Below, piece by piece: positions 19,863 to 29,478 of a DNA stretch of 64,000 nt. The notes beneath the pieces are model-generated. The model worked only from the letters and a program-made list of their open reading frames with translations, was not told where the DNA came from and did no database searches. Each line of letters starts with the position of its first letter. The stretch's first letter is position 1. Source of the stretch: Mycobacterium xenopi (GTDB lineage: Bacteria > Actinomycetota > Actinomycetes > Mycobacteriales > Mycobacteriaceae); contig NZ_AP022314.1 in NCBI RefSeq assembly GCF_009936235.1, positions 2,790,001 to 2,854,000 on the forward strand, given 5' to 3'. The position numbers and the translations under genes are program-made.

Positions 19863-21939
19863 ATCGGACGACGATCCGGGCATCGCCGAGAACCTCGGCC
19901 GCCCTTTTTTGGTCGCCGATCCGCGCGGCCAGCGTGACCCGAGCCAACTCCGGCGGCAGGGCCGACGAAAACTTCAGTCCCCGAAGCGCATTCGCGTCGA
20001 CAGCTGGCTCCCGCCACTCGACGCCATCGAGCGCGGCCGAGAACTCGGCGTCCGTGATGCCCGGCAACAGCCGCAGCGACTTCTCGTCGATCCGCTGCCG
20101 GGGATCGACGACCGTCGGCAACGACACCTGCAGCGTCCGGTTGGCCGCAGTGCCCGCCCACGTCCACCACCGCCCCGCCGAGTCGGCGGGCAGTCGTACG
20201 ATCAAAGCATCTGCAGACACGTTGTCGCCGTTTGCTTCTCGGATTTCCGCGAGCTTCAACGACGCTCGGCTGGTGAACACCACTCCCATCGGCTGCGCCC
20301 CCAGCAGCACCGACCGCATACCGCGGGCGATGTCGTACGACAGACCGCCCCCGGACCCCGACCACTTGGCCCGCCCGCCCCCGTCCTCGGGTTCGACGAA
20401 GCATCTCCTGCGGTCCCAGTCGACATGGGTGACCCGCCACGACCGGCCGCCAAGAAGCAGCACTCGCGGCCCGTCGACCTCGTCGGTGAGCAACTCCGTG
20501 CCGATGGTCCCAACTTCGACCCGTCCAGCGAGCACCAGGAACTCCGGCGGCGCGGTGAACACCGCGGTCAGGTCGGAGAAGTAGCGACGGCCGAACTTCC
20601 GCTCGGCCTCGGGGCCGATGTGCAGGAACGGCCCGTCGGGCTCGAAGAAGCCTTCGGCGACAAGGTAATCCACAATGTCCGAGCTGGCGTCGAACACGGG
20701 CAGATCTCCCCACCACGACGCCCACTCCCTTATACCGATGCGGTGCTCCTGCAGGCACAACGCCATCAACTGCTGCGCCGCGATGTGCCGCGGCGCAGGC
20801 GGCGGGGTGATCGGCTCGACCCAGCCGTGCGACCACCGCTGCAGCATCCCCGCGGCCAGCAGGAGACTGTCGTCGTCGATGCACAGAAACAGGCAGTTGC
20901 GCACGGTGTCTGCGCGACGGCCGGTGCGGCCCAGTCGTTGCAGGAACGACGCGACCGTCCGGGTGGAGCCGATCTGGATGACACGGTCGAGGTCGCCCAC
21001 GTCGACGCCGAGTTCGAGGGTCGAGGTGGCGACGATGACGGTGTCGCGGGCCTCGGCGAACGCCGCTTCGGAGCGGCGCCGCTCGGACGCCGACAGCGAC
21101 GAGTGGGAAACGAACGTCGAAACACCGAAATCCCGCAACGCAACACCGAGTTCCTCGGCCTGGCGTCTGCTGTCGACGAACACCAGTCGCTTCTCCCCGG
21201 CGTGCAGCGACGCGATCACCTTGGCGGCATTACCCAGCGACGCAACGTAATCCACCGTGATCTCGGGCTCGGCAATGGACCCGTCGGCGGGTGCCACCAC
21301 CGACGACGCCCGTGAGACGAAGCTGCCCTGCAGCCAGGCCAGCAGTTCCGACGGGTTTCCGACGGTCGCCGACAACCCCACCCGCTGCAGCTCGCGGCCG
21401 GCCAGCCGCGACACCCGCTCCAGCACCGCGAGCAGGTGCCAGCCCCGGTCGTCGCCGGCGAACGCGTGGATCTCGTCGACCACCACCGCCCGCAAGCCCG
21501 AGAACAGCACGCGCGGGTCGACTTTGGTGGACACCAGCATGGATTCGATCGACTCCGGCGTGGTCAGCAAAACATCGGGACGCTCGGCGAGGATCCGCCG
21601 CCGTTGGCTCTGACCGACGTCACCGTGCCAGACGGCCGCCGACCGGCCGAGCCACCGGGCGTAGCCGTCGATGCGGGGTTGCAGGTTGTTCAGCAGTGCC
21701 CGAAGCGGACACACGTACAGCACCGATAACCCTTGCCAGTCCTCGGTGGCCATCCTCGACAGCAGCGGGAACACCGCGGCTTCGGTCTTTCCGCCGGCGG
21801 TGGGCGCGAGGACGAGGGTGTCGCGGCCGTCGAGGATCGGTGCGACGGCTTGCGCCTGGGTGGGACGAAGACCGGTCCACCGCAACGTGTTTGCCAGATG
21901 GTATTGCAGCCCGGGATGCAGTCGCTCGAACGCGTCCAT
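19861..21939 (-). CDS. brxHI: BREX helicase BrxHI (Lhr-like DEAD/DEAH helicase)
   Basis: A 692-residue superfamily 2 helicase. Motifs seen: Q motif (LRPTQAQAV), Walker A APTAGGKT (about 45-52), Ib TTPES, DEIH box (VVVDEIHAF), III LSATVGN, then a second RecA domain with ATSTLELGVDVGD and QRLGRTGRR, followed by a 250-residue C-terminal region. This Lhr-like shape is the helicase that marks type 2 BREX. ATG 21939 shares one base with the brxD stop (TGATG); a GTG one codon earlier would give a GTGA overlap. It is the last gene of the operon and ends exactly at the PrsW relic. Confidence 0.9.
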   Translation of the reverse strand: MDAFERLHPGLQYHLANTLRWTGLRPTQAQAVAPILDGRDTLVLAPTAGGKTEAAVFPLLSRMATEDWQGLSVLYVCPLRALLNNLQPRIDGYARWLGRSAAVWHGDVGQSQRRRILAERPDVLLTTPESIESMLVSTKVDPRVLFSGLRAVVVDEIHAFAGDDRGWHLLAVLERVSRLAGRELQRVGLSATVGNPSELLAWLQGSFVSRASSVVAPADGSIAEPEITVDYVASLGNAAKVIASLHAGEKRLVFVDSRRQAEELGVALRDFGVSTFVSHSSLSASERRRSEAAFAEARDTVIVATSTLELGVDVGDLDRVIQIGSTRTVASFLQRLGRTGRRADTVRNCLFLCIDDDSLLLAAGMLQRWSHGWVEPITPPPAPRHIAAQQLMALCLQEHRIGIREWASWWGDLPVFDASSDIVDYLVAEGFFEPDGPFLHIGPEAERKFGRRYFSDLTAVFTAPPEFLVLAGRVEVGTIGTELLTDEVDGPRVLLLGGRSWRVTHVDWDRRRCFVEPEDGGGRAKWSGSGGGLSYDIARGMRSVLLGAQPMGVVFTSRASLKLAEIREANGDNVSADALIVRLPADSAGRWWTWAGTAANRTLQVSLPTVVDPRQRIDEKSLRLLPGITDAEFSAALDGVEWREPAVDANALRGLKFSSALPPELARVTLAARIGDQKRAAEVLGDARIVVR

Positions 21940-23213
21940 CACAAGTTGAGTGCAACGTCGTCGGCGGTCAGCGCGGCGCGTTCGGCGGGCGACAGTTCGT
22001 TCTCGGCGATGCGCACCTCGTAATCCCGGTACGGGTCGAAGTCCGGGAACTGTTCGATCTTGTCGAGGACGTCGACGAGTTTGCGCAGGAACAGCCGCGG
22101 CGCGATGCCGACTCGCCCACCGAGCTCGCCTGCGACCGCGGCCGAGAACCGTTGCAGGAACGAGTCGTCGGCGACGGACGCAACTCGGTTGGGGTCGGGC
22201 ACGCCGGCGATGTACAACGCGCGGACGCGGGTGCCCAGTTCGATCAGCCGGGGCTGGTCGAACCCGGTGAGCCGCAGTTGCGGCGCCCGCGGGTTGTCGA
22301 AGCGCGGGTCCTTGGCGAACTCGGTGTGAAGCCGGTCGGCCAGCGGCGGCAGCAACGGGATGCCTTGGCGGCCCACGAAGAAGGCGGGAGTTCCGGTTAT
22401 CAACAAATAAAGGCCAGGGAAATGGCCGTCGTGAATTTCGTCGACGAGTTGGCGTAACGCGTTGAGCGCCTTGGCCCGGGCGTCGCTGCGGATACGTTGC
22501 AGCGTCTCCACCTCGTCGAGCACCAGCAGCAGCCCGGGGTGCCCGGCGTCGGCCAGGACCGCCAACAGGCCGCGCAGAAAGCCCAGCGCGAGAAAGTGGT
22601 CGAGATCGCCCTTGATGCCGGCCCGGCGTTTGACGGCCGCGGCGACATGGGGCTGCCCGCCGAGCCAGGCCACCAGCCCGTCGGCGCCGTCGTGATCGCC
22701 GTCGGCGACCATGCGCCGGTAGGCGCGGATCGCCAACGGGAACACCGGTGCTCGCGCCGCGACGTCGGCGAGCCGGCGTTCCAGCAGTGTGTCGGCGTCC
22801 ACGCCCTGCTGGCGGGCGTCGTCGTCGATGGTGAACAGCCAGGCGTCGAGCACCGGGCGCAACGCGCTCGGCGGAATTGTCGCGGTCCGCAGGGATTCGA
22901 TGCTGCGGCGGTACACCGTCTCCAGTTTGTGCAGCGGGGTGTCAATCTCGTTGATCTGGACCTCGGCGACGGCGAAGCCCTTCTTCATCGCCCGGTCCGC
23001 CAGCCACCGCGCGAAAAACGTCTTACCCGAGCCGTATTCGCCGCGCACCGCCTTGAACATCGCGCCCCCGGCAGCGACGGCGTCCAGCGACGCATCGAGT
23101 TCGGCTTCGAATCGCCCCAGCCCGACGGCCAACTGGTCGAGCCCGTTGGACGGCACGGTGCCGCGCCGCAAGGCGTCGAGGATCTCGCGGCGCCGCCGCG
23201 CCGACACGCTCAC
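21939..23213 (-). CDS. brxD: BREX ATP-binding protein BrxD
   Basis: A 424-residue P-loop ATPase of the BrxD/DUF2791 group. The Walker A is in GEYGSGKTFFARWL (about 58-71) and Walker B in LLLVLDEVETLQ. The protein has the ORC/AAA-like layout with a C-terminal winged-helix-type region. In BREX types 2 and 6 BrxD is the partner of BrxHI; its exact biochemical role is not settled. Start GTG overlaps the pglZ stop by four bases and its own stop overlaps the helicase start, so all three should be translated together. Confidence 0.9.
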   Translation of the reverse strand: MSVSARRRREILDALRRGTVPSNGLDQLAVGLGRFEAELDASLDAVAAGGAMFKAVRGEYGSGKTFFARWLADRAMKKGFAVAEVQINEIDTPLHKLETVYRRSIESLRTATIPPSALRPVLDAWLFTIDDDARQQGVDADTLLERRLADVAARAPVFPLAIRAYRRMVADGDHDGADGLVAWLGGQPHVAAAVKRRAGIKGDLDHFLALGFLRGLLAVLADAGHPGLLLVLDEVETLQRIRSDARAKALNALRQLVDEIHDGHFPGLYLLITGTPAFFVGRQGIPLLPPLADRLHTEFAKDPRFDNPRAPQLRLTGFDQPRLIELGTRVRALYIAGVPDPNRVASVADDSFLQRFSAAVAGELGGRVGIAPRLFLRKLVDVLDKIEQFPDFDPYRDYEVRIAENELSPAERAALTADDVALNL

Positions 23214-25819
23214 TCCGACACCCCGAACTGTTCCTTGAGCGCGTCGACGTCGAGGCGCACCACGCCGTTGGCGACCCGCAGCACCTCGTATCCTTCGACG
23301 TCCAGCACTCGTTTGGCCTGCATCAGCGCGCCATTGACGCGGGCGGTTGCGACGCCGAGCACCGCTGCCGCCTGCGCCAGCGTGATCTCATGCGCGCTGG
23401 TGGCGAGCAGCGCGGCCAGCAGATCCCGGATTTGGCTCTGCTGCACGACGTTTCGCTTGGCGAGCTTGAGTTGTTCGCTGAACACCTTGCTGCGTAACAC
23501 TTTTTCGGGCACTGTGCTTGACGGCTCGGCGGTGTCAAACAGGCTGGGCTCTTGCGGCTTCTTCGTGATGACCGGGGTGCTAACCGGGGCGGAGGCGTGC
23601 CACCACGGAGGCTCAGCGCCCGCGACGGGTACCGCGAAGTCAGGCAGCGTGCCGGCCGCCAGCACCACCACCGGCACCAGCGCTTCGGCGGGTGATCCCC
23701 CGCCGTGGTAGCCGGCGTTGCGCACCTGGTAGCGCACGTCGGGGTCCACGGCCAGCACGACCTTGTGGTCGGTGGTCAGCACGCGGGGGCCCTCGACGAG
23801 GATCTCGCGGTCGGGGTCGACGTTGGCGTAATCCCCGTGGGCGCGTTGGCCGTAGGTGTTGGCGCGCTCGACTTTGGTGCTGGTGCCGTACTCGATGATG
23901 TGGCCGTGGTCGGAGGTGATGACCACCGCGCGTCCGGCGTTCTTCGCGGCGTGTAGCAGCGCGCGCAGATGCGTGATGGTGGTCAGTGTCCAGTCGGCGC
24001 TGCCCGGATCGGTGTGGTGCAGGGTGTCGTCGACGTAGTTGAGCACGGCGGCGACCAGCGGTTGGTGTTCGACGTCGGCGATCGCGTTGCTGACGTCGGT
24101 GGCCAGCGAGGCGCCGGCGGGAATGGCGTCGAGCGCCTTCTTGTGGAAGATCGGGTCCGGCGCGCCGCCGGTGGCTTCGAGCTGGGCCTCGCGGATGAGC
24201 GCGACGAAGCCGGCCCGCTCGACGGTGTCGGGGCCTTCGCGCAGTTCCCCGCACAGCAGCGAGCATCGGCTGCGCTGGGTCAGGGTGGGCAGCACCGCCA
24301 GCGCAGCGCCACGGTGTCCGTCGGCGGCGGCGGAGATCTCCACCCATCCGTCGCGTTGGGCGGCCGCGACGAGGTCGTTGGCGGCGGCCAGTGACAGCGC
24401 GTCGATGACGAGCAGTAGCGTCGGCGTCTTCTTGGCGAGCGGTATCACCCACTGCGACAACACATTCTCGATGGTCTGCACCGGAGGATTCGGCGCGTCG
24501 GCCAGCGCCTGCGCGAACCCGCGATCGTGGTGGGCGCGGCGGGCCGCGACGGTGTCGATGACCGCGCGCAACGCCTCGGCGAGGTGCGGGCCGTCGGCAC
24601 CTCGCCACGCCGCCACCAACGCCGTGTCGACCCACGACAGCTCACGCACGTAAAGTGCGCTGGAATTGGCGAGTCCCGTTGCAGGGGTGGGTGTTTGGGC
24701 AAGCCAGCGAACGAGGCGGACAGCGCCGGCGAATGCCGGGCACGACGGGTCGGATCCAGACAGGAAATGGTTCTGCACGTCGGTCCATGCGCTTTCGACG
24801 CCGGGTAGCGTTTCCGGCCGGGTGAGCGCCGTCGTCACCGCGTCGGCGAGGACCGTGAGCCGGTGTTCGAGGCCGTGGCGCAACAACTCCGATGACGCAG
24901 CGGCCGCGCCGATTCCAAGGTCGTCGACCACGGCCGCCGCGGCCTGCAGCACGGAGTGGGGTGACGTCAGCGCGTTGGTCACCAGACCGCGGGCGTTGAC
25001 GTACCAGGCGCCCAGGTCGGCGGGCGTCAGGGAGGTCAGCCCGTATCGGCCCAGGAACACGCCGAGGGCCTTGGCATCGTGACGAGCCTGCGAGAACAGC
25101 CCGGCCACGATGCCCAGCGGCACCAACTCGCTGATCCGGTCGGTGGCCAGCAGCGCTCTCAGCGGTCCGGCGATGGCCGCGGCGCGTCCCGCCAGCCAGC
25201 CGTGGAACACCGAGGTGAGTTCGCTCCCCCCGCGCGCAGCCAGCGCCGAGAGACCATCAGCGGCCTTACCCGACAGGCTCCACTCCAGCACCGCGAGCGT
25301 GTCGATCTCCACGTCGGCGCGGTTGACGATCTTCAGCACGTCGCGCGCGACGGCGGCCATGGCGTGGTCCAGGGTGAGCACCCCGCCTGGCGCCGGGGTG
25401 TAGGAGTCGGGCGACAGGATGTTCAGCAGGCCGTTGGCGATGGCGCGGTCGTTGTGAACCCGATACAGCGCGGGTTCGATGGTGGACGCGGCGAAGTTGC
25501 TGCGCAACGCGTCCCACGGGTCAGGGGTGATGAGCCTGCCGTCGAGCAGATGCGCCAGCACGGTGTCGCTGAGCTCGTCGTCGTCGACGTCGGTCAGCAC
25601 CACCGTCCACGCGTCGGAGTCGCGGGTGTCGATCGCCTCCCAGATCGCCAGCACCGACGGGCAGGCCACGACGGTCACCGGTGTGCCTTCGAAATCGAAA
25701 GTGTCGCCGTTCCATTCGGGTTTGGCGCGCAGCCCGAGCACGCCGCGGGCGTACCGTTTGGCCTTGGCCTTGCCCAGGCGTGCCCGGATGATGGGTTCGG
25801 TCACGGCCAGTGTGCTCAC
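23210..25819 (-). CDS. pglZ: BREX alkaline-phosphatase-superfamily protein PglZ
   Basis: An 869-residue PglZ. The alkaline-phosphatase-fold core has the metal-binding nucleophile-side motif LLLVIDALS (about 466-476) and the downstream SDHGHIIEYG motif that supplies further metal ligands; the region between holds the usual insertions, and a helical N-terminal half of about 450 residues precedes it. The C-terminal 100 residues resemble a winged helix. PglZ is the universal BREX marker and is needed for both defence and methylation. I chose GTG 25819, which overlaps the pglY stop (GTGA), over the TTG at 25831. Confidence 0.93.
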   Translation of the reverse strand: MSTLAVTEPIIRARLGKAKAKRYARGVLGLRAKPEWNGDTFDFEGTPVTVVACPSVLAIWEAIDTRDSDAWTVVLTDVDDDELSDTVLAHLLDGRLITPDPWDALRSNFAASTIEPALYRVHNDRAIANGLLNILSPDSYTPAPGGVLTLDHAMAAVARDVLKIVNRADVEIDTLAVLEWSLSGKAADGLSALAARGGSELTSVFHGWLAGRAAAIAGPLRALLATDRISELVPLGIVAGLFSQARHDAKALGVFLGRYGLTSLTPADLGAWYVNARGLVTNALTSPHSVLQAAAAVVDDLGIGAAAASSELLRHGLEHRLTVLADAVTTALTRPETLPGVESAWTDVQNHFLSGSDPSCPAFAGAVRLVRWLAQTPTPATGLANSSALYVRELSWVDTALVAAWRGADGPHLAEALRAVIDTVAARRAHHDRGFAQALADAPNPPVQTIENVLSQWVIPLAKKTPTLLLVIDALSLAAANDLVAAAQRDGWVEISAAADGHRGAALAVLPTLTQRSRCSLLCGELREGPDTVERAGFVALIREAQLEATGGAPDPIFHKKALDAIPAGASLATDVSNAIADVEHQPLVAAVLNYVDDTLHHTDPGSADWTLTTITHLRALLHAAKNAGRAVVITSDHGHIIEYGTSTKVERANTYGQRAHGDYANVDPDREILVEGPRVLTTDHKVVLAVDPDVRYQVRNAGYHGGGSPAEALVPVVVLAAGTLPDFAVPVAGAEPPWWHASAPVSTPVITKKPQEPSLFDTAEPSSTVPEKVLRSKVFSEQLKLAKRNVVQQSQIRDLLAALLATSAHEITLAQAAAVLGVATARVNGALMQAKRVLDVEGYEVLRVANGVVRLDVDALKEQFGVSE

Positions 25820-28800
25820 TCGACCCACCAACGCACGTGAATTGTCTTGCCGTGCTTGGACAATGCCTGCGCCAGCTGCGATTGCAGGCTGGACAGTTCC
25901 TGCGGGCTGCTGACGGTGAGCTCACCGGACTCCTCACCGGCGGGAGGCTTCGGCTGGTCATCGACCACCCAGGCAACGAGCCTGTCCTCTCCGCTGGCCA
26001 GTTCGTCGCTTAACGAGCGGCCCGGCACGGCGATCGCGTTCTGCAGCGACCGTTGGATCGCCCGCGCGCTGTCGCCGGCCTCGCCCGCCCGGTCGGCCCC
26101 GGCGCGCAACGTCTGCAGCAGTGGCCATTTGAAGTTGCGCAGGGCACGGGCGTCACGGGCGGCGTCGTTGCGAATCTGCCCGGCGGTCTCGATGGCGACG
26201 GGAAGGGTGACGGCGGCCATCGCGTCGATAACAGCGACGTTTCCCGTTGTGGTGCTGAGATTTTCGACGAAGCCCCGCAGGGCCACCGCAACGGTCAGCC
26301 GATCGTCGGCGCCGGGTGTCGAGCCCAGCCGTGAATGCGCGGGCTGCAGTTGGTCGATGAGATGACCCAGTTCGGTGACGGCCTCGGAGGCCTTGGCGCG
26401 GACTTGAGCGGCGAATTCGGCGACGTTGGCGCCGGTGAGGTAGGTGCGCGGCATGGTGTAGCCGAACAGTTTCGACGCGTTGGCGCGGGCGTCGTCCCAG
26501 GCCTGCTGGGCGGGCAGTTCCTCGGCGCGCAGTTCGATGCTGGGCCGCAACCGGCCCAAGGGTGGCGGGGTGATCGCGCTGCCCGCCTCGAACCAGGCCC
26601 GCTTGCGCAGCAGCGCCCACGCGCAGATCACCAGGTCGCGTGCTTCCGGCCGCAGCCCCCAGGCGGGGCTGATTCCGTCGATATGGTCTTGCAGCACACA
26701 CACGGTCAGCGGCTGCGCCTGCTGTGCGGCGCGGTCGAGTTCATGGGCCCAGTAGGCGAACGTGTCCTCGCCGAACAGGAAATGGTCTTCGGTGGCCTTG
26801 CCGACGCGCAACGGGTCTGCGATGCGGCGCACGATCTTGCGGTCGTTGCCCGGGTTGGTGGGTACCCGACCGTCGCGGTGGGCGCTGGCCTGCTCGACGT
26901 AGTCGCGCACCGTCTCGAAATGGCGGGCGGTGAGTTCTTCGTCGGCGGGCTCGAACGCGGGATGGTTGGGGTAGGTCGCGGTATACGCCTGATCGACGAT
27001 CTTGGTAAACGCGTCCCCGAGGGTGGCGGCGGGCGGCAATTCGGGCTGGAAATCGCGGGACAGCGAGGTGAGCACGTCGTACTGCTGGGACTCGGCGGTG
27101 ATGCGTTTGGGGTCGGCGGGCTCGATGCCGTAGGCCTGCTTGAGCAAGGTCTGGAAGCTGGTCATGGTGCCGCTGCGCAGGTTCTCCAGGATCCCGCGGG
27201 CCTGCGCCCGGTCGGTCGCCGACAGATGGTCGGAGTATTCGTTCCAGCGCTCGCCGCCGCCGGTGAACAGCCAGTCCAGTTTGACCAGCAGCGCCAGGTC
27301 CGCCATCGCCGCGTCGGTGAAGAACCTGGGCAGCCAGACCACGGTGTGCCGGTCGCCGGTGGTGAGCAACCGGTCGATGCGGTCGATGTCGTCTTTGCTG
27401 GTGTAGCCCTCCTCGTCGAAGGGGTAGTCGACGACGACGCGCCACGTGCCCGGCCGGTTGTCGAAGGACTGCTCGGGCAGCGAGCCGGGGTCGCGGACGT
27501 TGCCGAACACGATGTCGACCTCGCGGCGCGATCCGCGCCATACGATGGTGCGGGTGGCGGCGCCGCTCAGGTCGTCCTGCCGGCTCGACAAGCCGAGCGC
27601 CTCGTGCACCAGGCGGCGGACGAGCACCCGACGGCGACCCGAATTATCTTCGCCGCGAATGCGTTCCAGGATCGACTGGTAGTCGACGTCGGCGAGCTGC
27701 ACCCGGATCACCGGGTTGGCGGCGTCGGAGACGCTGATCTCGGGGACGTCCTTCTGCGCCCACTCGCGCACAACGCCGAGAACGACGCGGGATTCGCCGC
27801 CGGCCAGCTTGGACCGGATGGATCCGTGGTTGAGCGCGGCCAGCCGCGGCGCGGTGATGTCGCGCAGCGCTGGGACTCTCGGCGCGATGGCCGACAGCAG
27901 CAGGGTTTTCGCGATGCGTTCGTGTGCGCGGAACCCGGCCGGTACCGAAGCGGGATCGTCCTCGAGTTGTTCCCTGCTGACCGAATGCTTCTCCAGCAGG
28001 GAGGGCAGCAGCCGGGTGTGGTAGAGCTCGGTAGCCGATTTGAACATCGCTGCGGCGTGCGCGTCGATGGGGTCGCCGCCCTCGACGATGTAGTCGAAGG
28101 CGTCACCGACGGGAATGAGGTCGTCGACGGTGAGGGTGTCGCGGCGGTCGACGAGCATGCGCTGCATCACCTTCAGCGCGGTGCGTTCGCGTTGCATCAC
28201 CGACGACAGGTTGCGCAGCGTGGAGACGAGCACCGGGGAGAACGGGTAGGTGAGCCGGAATTCGGCCTCCGACGCGCCGCGGTGGTGCTCGTCGGTGTTG
28301 AGGCTGTCGCGCAGCACTTCCCACACCTCGGCGCGGCGGGTGAGGTTCGCGAACGCCTCGTCGAGTACGGCGCGGGCGGCGTCGTCCTTGGGTGCGAGCA
28401 GCCGCGCGTGGGCGACCTCGGCGAGGTTGTCGTCGCCCAGGCCGATCTCGCGGAAGCGGCCCTGCTGGTAGTGGAACGCGCGGTCGAGTGCCTCCTGCTC
28501 GGCGCCGGAGGCTCCCGCGTCGGCGAACCACTTGCGCAGGTCCATCTGGCGGGAGATGAAGGAGATCAACGGGATTGCACGGTTGCGGCCCGACGACTCG
28601 ACGAGCTTGGTGATCTTCTGCGATTCGCGGGCGAAGAACTCGGTGTCGCGCACCGAGAACGCCAACCACAGCACCAGTTCGTCGAGGAACAGCACGACGG
28701 CGTCGTAGCCCAGCGATTTGGCGTGTTCGGAGATGACGACGAGGCCGCGGTCGAGGTCGACGTAGTCGGCGGTCTCGGCGAACGATTTGAAGTAGCTGCC

Positions 28801-29478
28801 GGCCAGCGCGGACACCAGGTCGCGCCGTTCGGGGTCTTCGGGTGAGGCGGCAAGGGCCGCCTGGTATCGCGGCAGGTCCCAGCCACCGCCGACGAGGCCG
28901 CCCCACTCATCGCCGACACCGGAACCGGACCCGAGACCGGCGAGGAATTTGTCGTCGTCGGCCATCTGCGCGCGCATGTTCTCCGCGTCGGCGAGCAGCT
29001 TGTCCGACAGATGCACCGCGGGCAGCGGCGCGTCGGGGTGCAGCCGGGTGATCTGCTCGACGTAGCCCCGAAACACCGCCTGCTCAAGGCTTTTCGCGCC
29101 GAGCAGATGATAGGTCAGGCGCAGGATCTTCTTGCCAGAGAGCTGCCCGTCGTAGTGTCCGGTGAGGTCTTGGAACTTCGACGTCCGCACGGCGGGGTGG
29201 TTGCCTAGCAGCGCGTAGAGCACGGCCATGAAGTGGCTCTTGCCGGAGCCGAACGACCCGGTGAGGTAGGCGGCGCGCGACGTGTTGCGGGCTAGCGCGT
29301 CGGATACCAGGTCGATGGCGGCGAAGAAGTTGTCTCGCAGCGAGTCGGTGATGACGTACTCGTCGAGGGCGGCGGCGATGCGCTGGTCGTCGCCGGTGCT
29401 GTCGGTCAGGCGCAGCACGTAGTCGTCGCTGCCCACCCGCTCGGGAATGTCGATGACATCGCGCAGCAGTGTGGTCAT
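25816..29478 (-). CDS. pglY: BREX large P-loop ATPase PglY (BrxC family)
   Basis: A 1220-residue ATPase of the BrxC/PglY/DUF6079 type. Walker A lies near the N-terminus (LTGSFGSGKSHF, about 72-83), Walker B in DAVVLFLDELVLWLA, the usual LDE form of the family. The rest is long helical domains of unknown detail. In Streptomyces coelicolor PglY and PglZ are both required for phage resistance. Start ATG 29478 overlaps the pglX stop (ATGA); the frame is open further upstream only as a shadow of pglX. Confidence 0.93.
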   Translation of the reverse strand: MTTLLRDVIDIPERVGSDDYVLRLTDSTGDDQRIAAALDEYVITDSLRDNFFAAIDLVSDALARNTSRAAYLTGSFGSGKSHFMAVLYALLGNHPAVRTSKFQDLTGHYDGQLSGKKILRLTYHLLGAKSLEQAVFRGYVEQITRLHPDAPLPAVHLSDKLLADAENMRAQMADDDKFLAGLGSGSGVGDEWGGLVGGGWDLPRYQAALAASPEDPERRDLVSALAGSYFKSFAETADYVDLDRGLVVISEHAKSLGYDAVVLFLDELVLWLAFSVRDTEFFARESQKITKLVESSGRNRAIPLISFISRQMDLRKWFADAGASGAEQEALDRAFHYQQGRFREIGLGDDNLAEVAHARLLAPKDDAARAVLDEAFANLTRRAEVWEVLRDSLNTDEHHRGASEAEFRLTYPFSPVLVSTLRNLSSVMQRERTALKVMQRMLVDRRDTLTVDDLIPVGDAFDYIVEGGDPIDAHAAAMFKSATELYHTRLLPSLLEKHSVSREQLEDDPASVPAGFRAHERIAKTLLLSAIAPRVPALRDITAPRLAALNHGSIRSKLAGGESRVVLGVVREWAQKDVPEISVSDAANPVIRVQLADVDYQSILERIRGEDNSGRRRVLVRRLVHEALGLSSRQDDLSGAATRTIVWRGSRREVDIVFGNVRDPGSLPEQSFDNRPGTWRVVVDYPFDEEGYTSKDDIDRIDRLLTTGDRHTVVWLPRFFTDAAMADLALLVKLDWLFTGGGERWNEYSDHLSATDRAQARGILENLRSGTMTSFQTLLKQAYGIEPADPKRITAESQQYDVLTSLSRDFQPELPPAATLGDAFTKIVDQAYTATYPNHPAFEPADEELTARHFETVRDYVEQASAHRDGRVPTNPGNDRKIVRRIADPLRVGKATEDHFLFGEDTFAYWAHELDRAAQQAQPLTVCVLQDHIDGISPAWGLRPEARDLVICAWALLRKRAWFEAGSAITPPPLGRLRPSIELRAEELPAQQAWDDARANASKLFGYTMPRTYLTGANVAEFAAQVRAKASEAVTELGHLIDQLQPAHSRLGSTPGADDRLTVAVALRGFVENLSTTTGNVAVIDAMAAVTLPVAIETAGQIRNDAARDARALRNFKWPLLQTLRAGADRAGEAGDSARAIQRSLQNAIAVPGRSLSDELASGEDRLVAWVVDDQPKPPAGEESGELTVSSPQELSSLQSQLAQALSKHGKTIHVRWWVE

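Noticed and set aside
26335..28845. 836-codon open frame on the + strand opposite pglY
   Set aside because: Shadow of pglY, which has the Walker motifs and correct junction overlaps.
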